From the NCBI GenBank assembly GCA_003290165.1, contig QNQO01008316.1:62001-126000 (forward strand): a stretch of 64,000 nucleotides of DNA. Reading direction: 5' to 3'. Source of the DNA: Berberis thunbergii. Its lineage: Eukaryota; Streptophyta; Magnoliopsida; Ranunculales; Berberidaceae. Shown here one piece after another: positions 12,959 to 26,949 of this stretch (position 1 is the stretch's first letter; each line of letters opens with the position of its first letter). Both the position numbers and the translations under genes were made by a program. The notes below the pieces were generated by a model. It had not been told where the DNA came from and ran no database searches. It saw only the letters and a list, made by a program, of their open reading frames with translations.

Positions 12959-12966
12959 GCTCAAAT

Positions 12967-14796
12967 GGATTGAAACAAGTTTATTATTTTTCAAAGGACA
13001 ACCTTGCCCACGAACTACACTTGCTTTTGTTGTTTCGTTTTAGTTGAATTTGTACATCAACAATTCTTTGTACATTACTAAAATCGGGGATAATGTGTCA
13101 AAAGTTGAAGCTCGATCTAAATATGTTCATTTTTTGGGAGGTTATCAACCACAATTTTTTCATTATATTATATGATAACATTCGGGTTAATTTGAGACTT
13201 GGTAATGACAAACTATATGTATCTAACTTTACGATACACATATTTGAAGGGGTGACCTTATATTTCTTTATTTCATTTTCTTTGTTTAAATTTATATTTG
13301 TCAAATCTAGACTCAATTAAATTTTGCTTCATGTAAACTATTTGGGTACACGCACATCGCACTTGCAGGTTCCCGGTAACATATTGCATGTGAACTTATC
13401 TTCGAAACCGTTGCTAATAAGTAATAACATACATCTTACTTATTTTGTTCCTCTCGCGCTTGTACCCAACATATTCAGCGAAAGACAATGATGATAAGTT
13501 GAGGATTCCCACTCAATGGTGGAGATGGAGATGAACAAACTATTATGTTTAAAGGGGTAAAGTTCATAAAGACTGTGTTTTCAACAAGATTTGTGATTTT
13601 GTTTCTCAAGGTAATTACGATAAGTTGATTTTAAGAAATATTTCGTTGAATATAGAAAAACGTAAAATTTTGGTTGTAATTTTGAATTTATTAATGTAAT
13701 TTAAACATTTAAAACTCTTATATAACAAAATTTTAAAACTAAACTAAAGGTTAAAATGGGTTAAAATATGGGGAAATTGAGATTGGTCTAACAAAAGAAA
13801 TGATTATTAAAAAAATTTCGGTAACTAAAAAAATAGAAATATTTCGTAAAATTTTGAAATTTTTCGAGAAATCGTGTTCCTTGATTTTCTAGGTGATCTA
13901 AGATGTCCATCAAACTTACTACAATGATAGAAGAGTTTTATATCATCTATCTATCTACTTGGAGAATATAACATTGAAAAGGTTATACACTTAGGCAGGC
14001 CATAAATGTGGCCCGCCAACCAAAAACAATTTGCAAGCATATGGGAATTGGGTTTGGACTCATGAAAATTACTACACTATATACAGTTAACCAAACAATT
14101 ACCAACCAAGCCACAAATAAATAATGTCAATATTCGGGGAGAGGGGGGGAAGCATTTACACATAATATCAAACATTTAAGGGCCCTAAAGTGTCAAATTT
14201 TTTTGGGGCCCAATTTATCAATAGTCCCGATCTATTTAGAGTTCGAGCCTGCTCTTAGATTGGTTTAGTGTAAAAACTACATTTTAATCATAACTTGAAT
14301 ATGAAAAACAATATTACCATAGATCAACAAAAAACATGAACCATTTCCAATTGCCATGCATCTTTGGTGAACTTATAATCCAAGTCTTTTTTGTGATATA
14401 TTGTTTGATTATTTTAAAACGATGTCAGTGTAAAAGTGGTAATCTCTTGCTCTTAGAATGTGAAATTGGGTTACTCACTATTTGCTAATAAGTTGTATTG
14501 GATTTAATGAGTGAACAGTGAAAACCAAAAATAACTTTTAAATATAAAAAATATGGCATATGTACTTAATCTGCATCCTGAAAAGTTGTTTGATTGAGTT
14601 TGTAACTTGTAAGGAGATTGAGATTGCATACAAGATATATGGGAACTGAGGTATAATAGTTGTGGATTTATATATAAATCATGTGGAGTTTGGCCTAAAA
14701 TAATATTTTACACCAACAATGAAGAAGCTAGAAACTAAACTGGGGACACTTGTTTGTAGTCGATGTTATCCCAAACATTGCACCTAAAAAAAAAAA
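12967..14796. other. AT-rich intergenic region containing one copy of a dispersed repeat
   Basis: No supported gene. Overlapping plus and minus open frames at 13093-13320 are mirror images of AT-rich sequence. The only structure I recognise is the dispersed repeat at about 13575-13890, which recurs at 45240-45690. Confidence 0.5.
13575..13890 (+). repeat. Dispersed AT-rich repeat, copy 1
   Basis: Shares ordered blocks with 45240-45690: GTGATTT(T/C)GTTT(C/T)TCAAG, AAAACGTAAAA, TTTTAAAACTAAACTAAA or TTTTAATACTAAACTAAA, and ATTTTTCGAGAAATC. Same orientation in both copies. No coding sequence and no clear termini, so the class is unknown. Confidence 0.6.
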
Positions 14797-15992
14797 ATTC
14801 ATGAAGGCAGACTACTCCACACCACCACTGAGTTTTTTTTTTATTTACTCACACCACCAATAAATATGCATAACTTAACAGAGAAACCCAAACTCAAAAT
14901 GAAAAAATCACAAAACAAGGTAACTTTCGACCATTTTAAACCCTCAATTGAGATCGATTCTCAAGCTCATCAAAGCAAAAAAGTTGTAGTACTATGAGTT
15001 GTCTAATAAACACAACTTGAATCACTTGAAAATGTTTTGAAATGAGCAAGTTATGATCATTTTACTAAAGTCGCGCAAATCTGTCTTGCAATGAAAACGG
15101 CATAGTGTCCTTGACTTTCGGCCAACTTATATGCTCGATCAAAATCAAAATCGATTCTCAAGCTCATCCAAACACAAATAATGTTGTACTAAAGTCGCGC
15201 AAATCTGTCTCGCAATGAAAATCTGTCTCGCAATGAAAATCGGATAGTGTTCCTAACTTTCGGCTAACTTATGTAATCAATTAAGGCTGATTCTCAAGTG
15301 GACACAAAAGTTGTAGTAATCTGAGTTATCTAATAAACACAATTTGATTCACTTGAAAATGTTTAGAAATAAGCAAGTTATGGTCATTTTACTAAAATCG
15401 CGCAAATCCGTCCTAAAAATTTTGCTGAAATATCGTGTTCGTTCGAAACAATGTGAGGTTTTTGCAAAAACTCACAGAGTTCCGGGCGAACAGAAAATTT
15501 CAGCAAATTGTTTTACTGTTTGCTCAGGTCAATGCGAGGTTCAAGCGAACAATATTTTTTTGTGATTTTTGAAAATTTTTCTAAAGTTTACTTTTTTTTT
15601 GTAACTAAATTTTTTCTGAAGTTTCCATGAGATTACTTTGTTTTTCTGAAAATTTTTGGGGAGGTTTCCATTTGGGGTTCGATTTTTAAGGGTTTCGATT
15701 TTGGGGAAGAGGGATGAGATTTTCGAGGGAGAGGGATGAGATTTTCGAGGGAGAGGGAAGAGATTGGTTTCGATTTTGCAAGAAATTTGAATGTGGGGAG
15801 AGATTTGCAAGATATTTGAATGTGATAGAGGGAAGAGATTTGAATGGGGAGGGAAAAGATGTTGGTTTTTTGTTTATATAGGTGGTGTAGGAAAGTATGG
15901 TGGTATGAGAAAGAAAGTAGATGGTGTGGGAAAGTAGAATGGTGTGAGAAAAAAGAAATGGTGGTGTGGAGTAGTTGTTGCCTTTCATGAAT
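14797..15992. mobile_element. Terminal-inverted-repeat element (1.2 kb) with internal tandem repeats
   Basis: The left end ATTCATGAAGGCAGACTAC followed by TCCACACCACCA is mirrored at the right end, whose reverse complement is ATTCATGAAAGGCAACAACT followed by ACTCCACACCACCA. Inside are three imperfect tandem copies of roughly 150-190 bp starting near 14950, 15139 and 15285, sharing GATTCTCAAG, AAGTTGTAGTA, GCGCAAATC and ACTTTCGGC. Near the right end GGTGTGGGAAAGTA-like motifs repeat. No transposase and no clean TSD were found, so the superfamily is open (a Mutator-like element is possible). Confidence 0.65.
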
Positions 15993-17189
15993 GGTACAAA
16001 AAGTTGACTAATGTGTCATTCATTAATGATGTAGTATACCTTTAATATATGAAAGAAACACGAATGACTTTTTCTTTTATTTCTCTCCTATTTTTTTCCC
16101 TACCTAATATATATCTGCTATTTCCCTCCGAATCTAAAGTGCAAAAGGTTTCGGTGATCATGGCGAGTATGATAATAATGATCTTTATCATCCTATATAT
16201 TGATTCTCATCCAGTATTGGCAGACATAAAATAAATCTTCCCCTAAGGCAACTCTTTTTTTTATCGTATATGGTCACTCTTTGATCACCCACGACCGTGA
16301 TGATATGACATCACATAAAAAATAAACAAATAAATATTCATAAGTGGAAACATTTTTTCACATATTTTTCTTTTTGTGCATTTAACATAATAGGCACACA
16401 AATCTAAAGAACATCGATACTTCTCCATATCAAAATATAAATAATAATAATAATAAAAAATTGGGTGGGGGATTTTTTTTATTCATTTGTGAAAAGGGCT
16501 ATTGGTATGTAGTTTGTGGTCTAAACACAAAAGAGTTTATCCTTACAATGGAGTTTCATCATCCCTTAAAAATTAAGTAAGCAACAAGTTAGTGTGTTCA
16601 CAAAGATTAATTTGCACCTTCTTCGTGTGATCAATTTAGTTAAAAACTTCAACTTGAAGCAAAAGACTTCGTTTTTGTATTAAGTAGCATAGTATTAATC
16701 ACTAAAAAAATCAATAATTTTTATAAACTAATTATTCATTGTATTTCTACCACCATCAGTCCCTGAGAATTCGTCTCTAAGATCTAAACTCTAACTAAAA
16801 GCAAAAAAAGTTTTCACTAATGTAAGCTAAAGCAAATTAAGTTGAAGCGAATCAAGCTCATAAAATTACGTATGGTGATAATGATGATTGTTTAGGATGT
16901 GATTGTTTCCAATTTGAATTCTCTCAAGCAGAGGGTGTTAGTGCAAAGAAGCGTGAATAATAAATGGGTTTTGTTTGATCAAATTTTATGGATTAGTGGT
17001 GATAAGATGTGGATTGTTTTGGGTTTAATATAATTATGATTTTAAATTAAAATAGATGGAAGGAATTACAAGGATGGAAATGTGAGTATGTGAGGTGTGT
17101 TTTGATCATTAAGTAGCAGTCTACAATTTGGGCTTTATAATTTTAGGAGATGTAATAAACAAATAATTAAATAATAATAAAAAATTATT
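15993..17189. other. AT-rich intergenic region, nothing recognised
   Basis: The short open frame at 16049-16234 is AT-rich and hydrophobic with no domain. I see no repeat ends, RNA gene or exon here. Confidence 0.4.
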
Positions 17190-20100
17190 TGTTTTAGGGG
17201 AAAGAGGGATGGTGATCTCATGGTGCATGGAAACAATTTTGTTAGGTGGTGATTATATTTGTTGGGCAATGTTTTATGTCATAGTTTACAAAATATGAAA
17301 ATAATTGACAACAAAGTGGAACTGGAGGTGTTTTTCAGATTCACACGCATTTAACAGTATTAGAGACTTGGAGAGAAAATTGTTGCAAAATTATGACGCT
17401 ATGGTCATGCATTAACCAACAATGTTAGGGCTAGAACTGTACGTATAAAAACCTAATCCAATTAATATACGCAAACAGTATGATGATGATCCTAATTGTA
17501 TAAAATTTCAACTTGGATATTGATCATTACATCCCACAAAAGTGAAACTAGGTTTTCTTTTATATTAAAAAAAACATATGATGCAAATGCATAACCAATT
17601 TGATTGAGAACATCACACGTTGACATTAACATATATAAACTCTTGCATAAGTCCGTTATAAGACAACCATAAATGACGATGAAGATATAGATAAAAACCA
17701 ATGTTAATCAAACGTCATTTCCATATCCTTTTCATTTAGTTCAAGGTAAATTTTGGTTGAATTATAAACTTCCTAAAGCAAAACTTAGCTCTACAAATAA
17801 ATCCAAATTTCACTTGAACCCTTAAGAAAATTCACTAATTATCTTGATGTGCAATAAATCCATCTTCAATCGATCTCTCCAGCCATCATGTTTTGACATT
17901 CTCGCCTGATCATATATTTAATGTATGCAACAAACATTAACTGCATGTCATTTATTAATAATGTATCATGTCAATTGAAACTTAGGTTTCTAGAACAATT
18001 TGCAAACTTTGAGATTTGAAAAACAAATTATTGTCAGAGTCAACTTACCAGAAGTGATAACATTCGAGATGACATAGAATAACTTAAAAAAATAGCATTT
18101 TTCTTTTTGCTTTATCTTTAAGAGATAGTACAAGGTGAAGTCAAGTTTAATGGTGTTATTGTACATACAATATATTTTTCACAAATTTATAATAAAAAAA
18201 CTATAACTAATATATATTTTAAAAACAAGTTTTACGATAGTGTAATGCACGAAATTTCAAATTTGTAATTTAATTGTTGGGACTTTGGTCTTGAAGTCCC
18301 TCAAATTGTTAATTGTATATACACTAGAACACCATTTGATAATTTCATGTTTTGTGTCCTTCCAAACAATTTTTATTTATGTGTTAATTCGTTTGAGCTG
18401 AATTTTTATGAAAAAAATCATGAATTAACACTAGAAACAAAGTGTTGATTATTCAACCCATTTTGATATTGCTCCTCGAGATATGGTTTAAGATTGTGCC
18501 CTTAAATATCTAATATCTTGATAAACCATCTTTGTAAGTGTTTAAAGTTCAAAAAATACCCCTTCTAGCAGTTTGGACAATGGACATTGGATAGTCAGCA
18601 TGTGTCGTCTAAGGTTGGGCCTCGTTCCCATTGTGATTTCAATCCAACAAAAAATTGTTTGTATCACACTTTAATGTGTATCTCGATAAGCACATATAGA
18701 AAATGGTTGACTCTTCAAGTGTATTTAAAGAGCACAATGACAACTTTTAAAATGACTTAAAATTACAACGAGAAAAATTGTGTAAAACATATATATAATT
18801 TTATTTAAATAACAATTATCTAGATGCACCCCTTACAACTTGAGACTAACATAAATGAACTGAATATAGTTGGTACACAAAAATAACTTTTCCCCAAGAA
18901 AGTGCATATTAAAAAAACATTGACGCTCTTCATTTGCTTTTCGAGTTCTTGGCAACAACATGAGATGTGAACAATAAATTTGAGCCAACAAGGAGAAATA
19001 AACTCCTGCTTGAGTAGAATGATAAAATGACTCCCTTATTCGATCTCGAAAGCTTTCAGATATCTCCACATCACTCTCTAAACATGGACAACTGAACGAA
19101 AAAGGCTTCCAAGCCAAATCCTTGTAAATGTGGTGTATATAAGTATTGTTTTAGCTTTTTAATTGACTATTGAAATATTGAGTAGTGATGTTAAAAGATA
19201 TCAAAGTAACCGAGTCGTAGGATGTTGCTACATTATTAGAAACATGGGCTTAACGTGCTGAAATCAACATAGTCAAATACGATCTAAAGGACATGTACAT
19301 GAGACACAAGACTGATGAAATGTAGGATAGCACGTTGAAGGCATTGCAGGTGCAATGGCTAACACACATGGTCAAAAACCACGAATATGATGTGAAAAGT
19401 TATCATAAGCATGAAAGATTGGAAATTGTCAACATAGATGACAAATACTATGCATGAGGATATTACTAGTTATTACCAAACTTAATTTTGAGCCAAATGC
19501 ATTTTCATTGCGCATGATATTGTAATCCCAGGTGTACAAAGTACGGTTGAAAACTCCTAGTAGCCAATCTTAGATAGTTTAATCAGTGATATCATTAAGG
19601 TCCAAATTGCAAATGAATCTTAAGAGGATGTTTGCCAAAGTAGCAAATGTTCATTTCACAATACAACTTGGTATAGTAACGAATAAAAGATAGTATAAGG
19701 AGTCACAAACTAACTTAGCAAACAATTGAAAGGGATCTTAGACTAAATTAACTTGATCCCGATGATACATATACATATATATGTATATACACGAGATTAC
19801 TAGTTTGGGCAATTATCCTTATGTATATGCACGAGATTACTAGCAGGGCACATGAATGATCGTCAATTATCCTTATGTTGGAGTGCCTTCAACATACTAA
19901 GAATATATTTACAATTACAAACAAATTTGGGATATTAAGTTCATCGATTACACTTTACAAAGGTAAATAGCATAATGTAAAAAAAAAAAAGGGAAAGCAA
20001 AGTTAAAAAATGAATGAATAAATGAAAAATATATTAAAATAAAATGTGTGACTTTGATGCTTTGGATATTGCTTTGATCTTGTGCAGCTTATCATCCTTT

Positions 20101-20829
20101 CTACGTGACACAAATCTGGGTTTTGGTTTTTGTAAAAATTATAGTCTTCTCATCACCCTTCTATAAATCAGGACAAATACGACAACTACTCCATTAGTGT
20201 AAAACATCTATTAAGTCATTATCTCTACTCCTTTATTTAAAATTTTATCTTATACCTCGTTAGGTGGTGTTGCAATGATCTATGAGTTACTCATTCTCCC
20301 TTCATTCTTGATGGTTTGTATTTCTACAAGATTTTGTCCTTGTTCATTTTTCAGCATTCTACAACTTCTTGTCCATAGTATATTTTCTTGCTGGTATAAC
20401 AATAAAGTAATCTGGTGAACAATTTAACCATAAAAGCTAAAAAAAATTTCAAATTGGAGTTAGTATTTTTACTGCGTAGCATTATTTCTAATATTGATTT
20501 TGTCAACAAATTAAAACAAGAAAATAAATAAATATGTATCCCCTCTCCATTTTCATGAAGACATTGGTTGCTTGACTAGAATAAGAAAGAGATAATATTA
20601 TAGAATTCTAAAAAACCTAGATAATTTAATTACCTAGTCGACAAGGAAATAAAATGGGATATATGCTTCAAATAGTAGTTGTGATTTGACTTCAAATAGT
20701 AGTCCAAATCATCATGGCAGTGCCCACAATTATGACTTTGACTTCAAACATCAATACACAAATTATAAAATATTACCCAATACATTAGTCATTTTCAACA
20801 CCCTCCCACAGAGATAACTTGCTAGTAAA

Positions 20830-22674
20830 CAATGTGAGGGGACATGCAGAAGTTATTGCTCCTTCAATAGGAGAGCAACTAGGAACAAGGTTACTTACTA
20901 CTAACGACCTAAGTGAAGATGTGGAGGCTACAAGGCCAGTGGAGACTATAAGCCATGCATAACCTACATTCACCAATATGTCTACTAGAAAGAGCTGGGT
21001 GTCTTTGTTTGACAGCCGCAATGATCAGGGATCAACTAGGTTGTCCTACGTACCCCCTTCCATGGTAGATGGCCAGGCAGTGGTGCAGATCAAGGTGGCT
21101 GAACATGAGAGACGAATGGCTGAATGCGAGCAATACTTAATTGGCAATCTCGTAGGTAAGAGACTATCTTATGGATTTGTCAATGATAGTTTGAAGAGGA
21201 TTTGGGGATTGAAAAATGGTTTTGATATGTCTGTGTATGGTGACAAGGCATTCGTGATCAAGTTTCTAAACGAAATAGATAAGGCGAAAGCCCTAGACAT
21301 GCGTCCTGTGTATATAGCAAGTAAGCTATTTCTTGTCAAGCCATGGAAGCCATACATTGAGGAGGATGTTGAAGTACTCAACTTAGTTCATGTATGGGTT
21401 AACTTGAGGAAGCCGAAGGTACACTACACCAAATTGGCACTTTTGTAACAACTCTCAAAACAGTATCACTTTTGAAATGTTACAATCCACCAAACAATTT
21501 CAAGTCAAAATTAAATTTAGTCAAAAAAATGAAAAACAGTAACAAAAAAAAAATGATACAATAAGTTGGATCATCATGAATAGTATCACTTTTATAACCA
21601 TACTCTTTATGGTGATACAATTATTGTATCATTTTGTTTGTGAAAATGTGTGAAATTGTTAGGTGGATTGTTACACTTCAAAAGTGATACTGTTTTGGAG
21701 TTGTTACAAAAATGTCAATTTGGTGTAGTGGTACCACTTTTTCTGTGGAGTCCTGAGGGTTTACAATCAATTGCGAGTGCACTTGGGGTCCTCATCATGC
21801 TTGACAAAGCAACTGAGCATAGGACCAGACTATCCTTTGCCCGAGTATGTGTAGAGATGAACTCAAATAGAAAGTTCCCTACGGATATCCTAGTGGCCTC
21901 AGATGATGGGAGATCCACTAGAGTGGGGGTGGAATACTCCTAGAAGCCAGAGAGATGCAAACATTGCGTGGGTTTTGGACACAACTCCACTAAATGTCCA
22001 AAGCAAAAGAAGTCTCAAACTACAAATGCAAGGTACTGGAAACCTCAAGATGCTAAGAGCAACAAGGGAGAAGACGAATCTAAAGATGGATGGACAACAG
22101 TCACTAGCAGAAGGACTGCTAGTAAGCAAGATGGTGTGCAAAATGAGGCTCAACCAACTACACAGGAGGTGGTGCCAAGAGATATGCAAACTCAAGACCA
22201 TACTGAGTCTAAAGTGCAGGAGGAGCATAGTGACAAAATAACTGCGAAGCAAGCAACTATTGAGATGGGGATGCAGGAAGTGCAAAACACACAATCAAAT
22301 GAGGCAAACATGCAAATTGTACTGGTAAATCCAGTCTCAACTCAGCAAGAATCTACTCCACTAGCGATTGCCAATCTGCAGGAAATAACTTCCCAGCAAG
22401 GGGCTGCATCCCAGCAAGTAGTCACTTACACTGAGCATATGCTCGTATCTAAGCAAGTGATACTAGCTCACTCATCACCAAGTCAGGCTCAGAAGGAAAG
22501 AATGAAATCAAGCACAGGTAAAGCAACTATTGGCAGTAAGGAGACAACATCTAAACCAATGCAAGTGGGCATCAGTAAGAAGGGAGAAGGCTTTAATAAA
22601 GGGAACATGAAGCAATCAAATACCCAAGCAAAAGTCCATAATTTGAGGAGTAGAAGCAATTCTTTTGAGGTCTA
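20830..22674 (+). pseudogene. LINE ORF1 (DUF4283-like RNA-binding protein with CCHC zinc knuckle), interrupted
   Basis: Reads from the LINE's first bases, passes one stop before MSTRKSWVSLFDSRN (20978), and continues through YGFVNDSLKRIWG and FLVKPWKPYIEEDVEV to RKPKV, where a MITE (21422-21730) splits it. Reading resumes with PLFLWSPEGLQSIASALG and RTRLSFARVCVEM, then a stop, then the knuckle CKHCVGFGHNSTKC at about 21957-21998, and a Gln/Lys/Ser/Thr-rich tail ending at 22674. In L1-type elements ORF1 coats the element RNA. Removing the MITE and one TSD copy restores the frame across the junction. Confidence 0.88.
21422..21730. mobile_element. CACTA-type MITE (309 bp) inside LINE ORF1
   Basis: Ends are CACTACACCAAATTGGCAC and its inverse, with about 50 bp of terminal inverted repeat (GTATCACTTTTGAA on the left, TTCAAAAGTGATAC on the right). 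A 3-bp duplication GTA lies at 21419-21421 and 21731-21733, as expected for CACTA elements. It has a short inverted core and no coding capacity. It inserted after the LINE. Confidence 0.93.
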
Positions 22675-22804
22675 ACAAAGCATGGAGCAAGGGGCTGAGA
22701 TTGTTTAGGCAAGACAAACAAGATCATGAGAGGACCTAAACCTATACTGAGTCAGGAACTGTCTAACCCTACAGGGGGTGGTCACCAACAACCTATATCT
22801 TTAG

Positions 22805-25800
22805 ATGATCAAGACAACACGTTGGAATGTTAGGGGTCTAAATGACCCCTTGAAGCAAAGAGAGGTCAGGAAACTTATACACAAACATAACATCAGTGTT
22901 CTAGGGCTGGTAGAGACGAAGGTGAGCAATGAAAAAAGGAGAAGATTCAGAAAGAATTGGTGCGTGACTGGATTGTAATTGATAATAAAGATTTAACACA
23001 AGGAGGCAGAATCTGGGTTCTCTAGGATCCGCAAGCGATGAACATGAGTGTAGTCTCCAAATCTGACCAAGCAATTTTCTTGAATGTTATTTGGCCGAAT
23101 GGATTATCTTGCATACTAACCTTTGTATATGGTAGCAATTACAACACAATTAGAAAGCAACTATGGCTGGAACTGATCACATTCTCAGGTACTAACAAGT
23201 TACCATGGACTGTTTTAGGTGACTTCAACTCAATCATGAATTCACAGGAAAGAGTAAGTGGGGATGAAATAAGGCCAAGTCAATTCATTGATCTGGCAGA
23301 AAATGTATTGAAAGCAGGCTTATTTGATTTCAAATATAAGGGTTGTTTTTTAACATGGAGCAACAAATAAAGCGACGAGCGTATGGTCATGTCCAAGCTA
23401 GACCGTGCAGTGATTAACCAAGAATGGCTTATTGATATGCCCAACTCTGAAGCTGATTTTCTAAATCCAGGAATATCAGATCATTCACCGATCATCCTGA
23501 CCATCTATGAACATAAGAATCCTGGACCTACCCCATTTAGGTTCTTTAACTATTGGGTTCATGAGAAGGGCTACTTGGAGACAGTTAAGGATGCATGGGA
23601 CACACCAGTGTAGGGCAATGCCACATACTGTTTTGTTCAAAAACTAAAAAAAGTAAAGGCTCATCTCACAGACTGGAGAAAGAGCAACTTTGTTAATGCT
23701 ACAAGCAGTGTCTATACGGCCAAACAACTTATGGAAACAACACAGACCTCGCTTCAGTTGGATCCCCTTAACCCCACTTTGGCAGTTGCAGAGAAATAGG
23801 CAGTCAAGCGTTATGCATTTGCAGCTAGGAATGCAGAGTCAGAGATAATACAAAAAGCAAAAGCAAAGCATATGAGGTCAGGGGATGAAAATGTAACTTA
23901 CTTCCATCATTACTTGAGGGAAAGGCGTTCCAAAAACAAAATATTATCCATCTACAATCATAGGCATGAGAAGCTGGAGGATATGTAGGACATTGAGGCT
24001 GAATGCATCAGGTATTTTGAAGAGATTTATGCATGTGAACAGGGAGACTATGACTCTACACTCATGGATAGCTTACATCCTGAAAGAACTATATCTAAGG
24101 AGGATGCTATGGAGCTGTCTCAGGAGGTGAATAGGAATGAAATCACTGAAGCCTTGGCCTCCATAGGATCTGATAAGGCCCCAGGGCCTGATGGCTTCTC
24201 ATCACTGTTTTTCAAGACCTCTTGGAGAATCATAGGGAATGATTTCACAAAGGCAGTCAAAATGTTTTTCAGAAGCAAGAGGATGCTTGGAGAGGTAAAT
24301 AACACGTACATTGCTTTGGTTCCTAAAACTACTAATGCCTCTTATCTGGGTGATTTCAGACCAATCTCATGTTGCAATGTTTTGTACAAATGCATTACTA
24401 AAATTCTGACTACAAGAATGAAGAGAGTAGTGCACAGACTGGTAAGCTTGGATCAGTCCGCATTCATAAGGGGCAAATACATTCACGACAATGTTATGCT
24501 AGCTCATGAGTTGGTTAGGAATTATCACAGAGACAATGGAGCTCCTAGATGCGCAGCAAAGATAGACCTCTGAAAGGCCTATGATATGATTAGATGGGAA
24601 ACCATTGTCCATGTAATGCAGAAGATGTTATTCCCTGAATTGTTCATTGACTAGGTGAAAACATGCTTTACAACTCCTAGATTCTCCATCTCCATAAATG
24701 GCTCTCCAAAGGTTTCATTAGGGCCAAGAGAGGTTTAAGACAAGGGTGCCCCATGTCGCCATATTTATTCGTTCTTGTTATGGAGATACTACATCTAATT
24801 CTAAAACAGAAAGTAGAAGAAGGAGCATATATCCTACATCCAAAGTGTAGTAATCCTCAAGTCACTCATCTATGCTTTGCTGACAATCTCATTGCCTTCT
24901 TCCATGGGAGTACTTAGTCTGCAAAGGCACTATCAGAAGCCATGAAGCAATTCCAGGAGTGCTCGGGACTTGCAATAAATTGCACCAAGAGTAGCTTGTT
25001 TGCTGCTGGAGTTCCCAGTGATGAGCTAACACAGATAACCAGGTGCCTAGATTTCAAACTAGAAGCACTTCCAGTGAAGTACCTGGGTCTCCCACTGATA
25101 TCTACTCGCTTGCACTACAACCATCGTCTTCCTTTGGTTGACAGAATACGTTAGAGAGTCCAATCTTGGAAAAACAGATACCTCTCATATGCAGGCAGAG
25201 TCACACTCATTAAAGCAGTATTAAATAATCTCCATGTATATTGGACCTCTTGTTTCATATTGCCTACAAATGTTAGGGCTGAGATAACAACCATTATGAG
25301 GAGCTTCTTGTGGTCGGCCAATGACACTATCACAAAGACTCCTATGGTGAGCTGGCAGCAAATCTGCAGACCTTATAATGAGGGCGGACTGGGTGTTAGA
25401 TGTATTGAAACTTCTAACAAGGTTGCGATGATGAGGCATGTGTGGAATATAGTTTCCAAGAAACAAAACCTATGGGTGCAGTGGACAACAAAGAACATCA
25501 TCAAATCAAAGAATTTATGGGTCATGGACACACCAAATGATTCTTCCTGGTGTTGGCACAACATTCTCAAATGCAGAGGCCAGGCAAGCAAGCTGATTGT
25601 GCACTCAATTGGAGATGGCCAAGATACCTTACTATGGAAAGATCCATGGCACCCGATGGGCATTCTAATTGATAGATTCCCACTACATCTTACATACCAT
25701 TCTACTCTACACTGAAATGCCAAAGTTGGTGCGCTCATAAGGGATAACAAATGGAACACTAAACTGCAAAACAGAGCCACTCTAGCTGATATCTATGAAG

Positions 25801-26949
25801 ACTTGGAATCAGTAGAACTGGATAATGCTTACAAATATGAGGTAACCTGGATGGGGGGTATTGATGGAGAATTCACTAATAAGAGTGCTTATCATTCGTT
25901 GCGGCAAAGATAACAATCAGTGTCATGGTCTAAGCTAGTATGGTTTACAGGAAGAATACCAAGGCAGAGCTTCATCACTTGGCTGGTTATGCATAAGGCC
26001 CTTAAGACCCAAGACAAGTTGAAAAAATGGGGAGTTATTGAAAGCTCACGCTGCCCACTATGCAGTGATGTACCAGAGTGTGAAAAACATCTATTTTTCA
26101 TATGTAGGTACTCAAGTTATGTTTGGTCTTTGGTCCTTCTCCAATTGGGATATGGAAGACATCCTCTGGATTGGGAAGCAGAATGGAAGTGGTGTGAACT
26201 GAAATTTTCTGGTACGTCCCCAACATCAGTGCTTAAGAAGCTTGCTCGGAATGCTACTGTCTATCATCTCTGGACAGAGATTCCAGTCCAAATTTAGAGC
26301 AGCGATTGATTTGGTACCCAGGATTACTCAAGATGTGAGGTTACATGCTTTACTATTGGATTTGCAAGCAGAGGACAATGGTGAGCATAGATATATCTTT
26401 GCTAAGTGGCGTATAGATGTTCAATTTCATCTACGCACTAACACTATGCATGCATGGCAGAAGCCCGAACTAGGATGATTCAAGGTGAATTCGGATGGCT
26501 CTCTAGCAGGGAATAAAGGTGGCTACGGTGCATTGATAAGGGACCATCATGGCAGTGTCTTGGCAGCTGCGGCTGGGTCACAAAGAGCACAGACAGTGAT
26601 TCTGCATGAACTTCAAGGCATTGAACTGGGGATCAAACTAGCAAAACAGTATGGTTGTCAAAAAGTTGAGTTAAATATGGACTCAAGCAATGCACTCAAA
26701 TACATCACCACCAATAAAGCTCCACCATGGGAAGCATTACATATTACCAGGCGCATCAAGGAGGCTATCAGGACATTTGAGGAATGCAAGGTCATGCATA
26801 CAATGCGAGAAGCGAACCAAGCAACGGATAAACTGTCAAAACTCCTGCCTGACCATGAATTTATTGAGACAATCCCTAGCTCATTTGCGGAGGATGTTAA
26901 GAAAATTGCCTTTGATGATGCCCGAGGCAAGAAATACACTCGAATGTAA
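22805..26949 (+). pseudogene. LINE ORF2: endonuclease, reverse transcriptase, zf-RVT, RNase H (several stops)
   Basis: Start chosen at MIKTTRWNVRGLND. The endonuclease shows LGLVETKV, GDFNSIMNSQERVSGD and GISDHSPI. Reverse transcriptase shows IGSDKAPGPDGFSSLFFK, FRPISCCNVLYKCITKIL, QSAFIRGKYIHDN and IDL*KAYD. Its catalytic box is FADN where FADD is expected, so the second Asp is lost. zf-RVT (CPLCSDVPECEKHLFFIC) lies near 26050-26105. RNase H (26485-26949) keeps its acidic residues in NSDGS, HELQGIE, NMDSSNA and QATDKLS. It copies LINE RNA at nicked DNA. At least six in-frame stops and frame changes make this copy inactive. The RNase H region is the longest uninterrupted segment (154 codons). 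Confidence 0.92.

Noticed and set aside
13093..13320. Overlapping open frames on both strands of about 70 codons
   Set aside because: AT-rich DNA with few stops by chance; Phe/Ile/Asn/Lys-rich and no homologous motif.
14950..15420. Spaced repeats that could suggest a CRISPR array
   Set aside because: Plant nuclear context; units are long and degenerate without regular spacers. They are internal tandem repeats of a terminal-repeat element.
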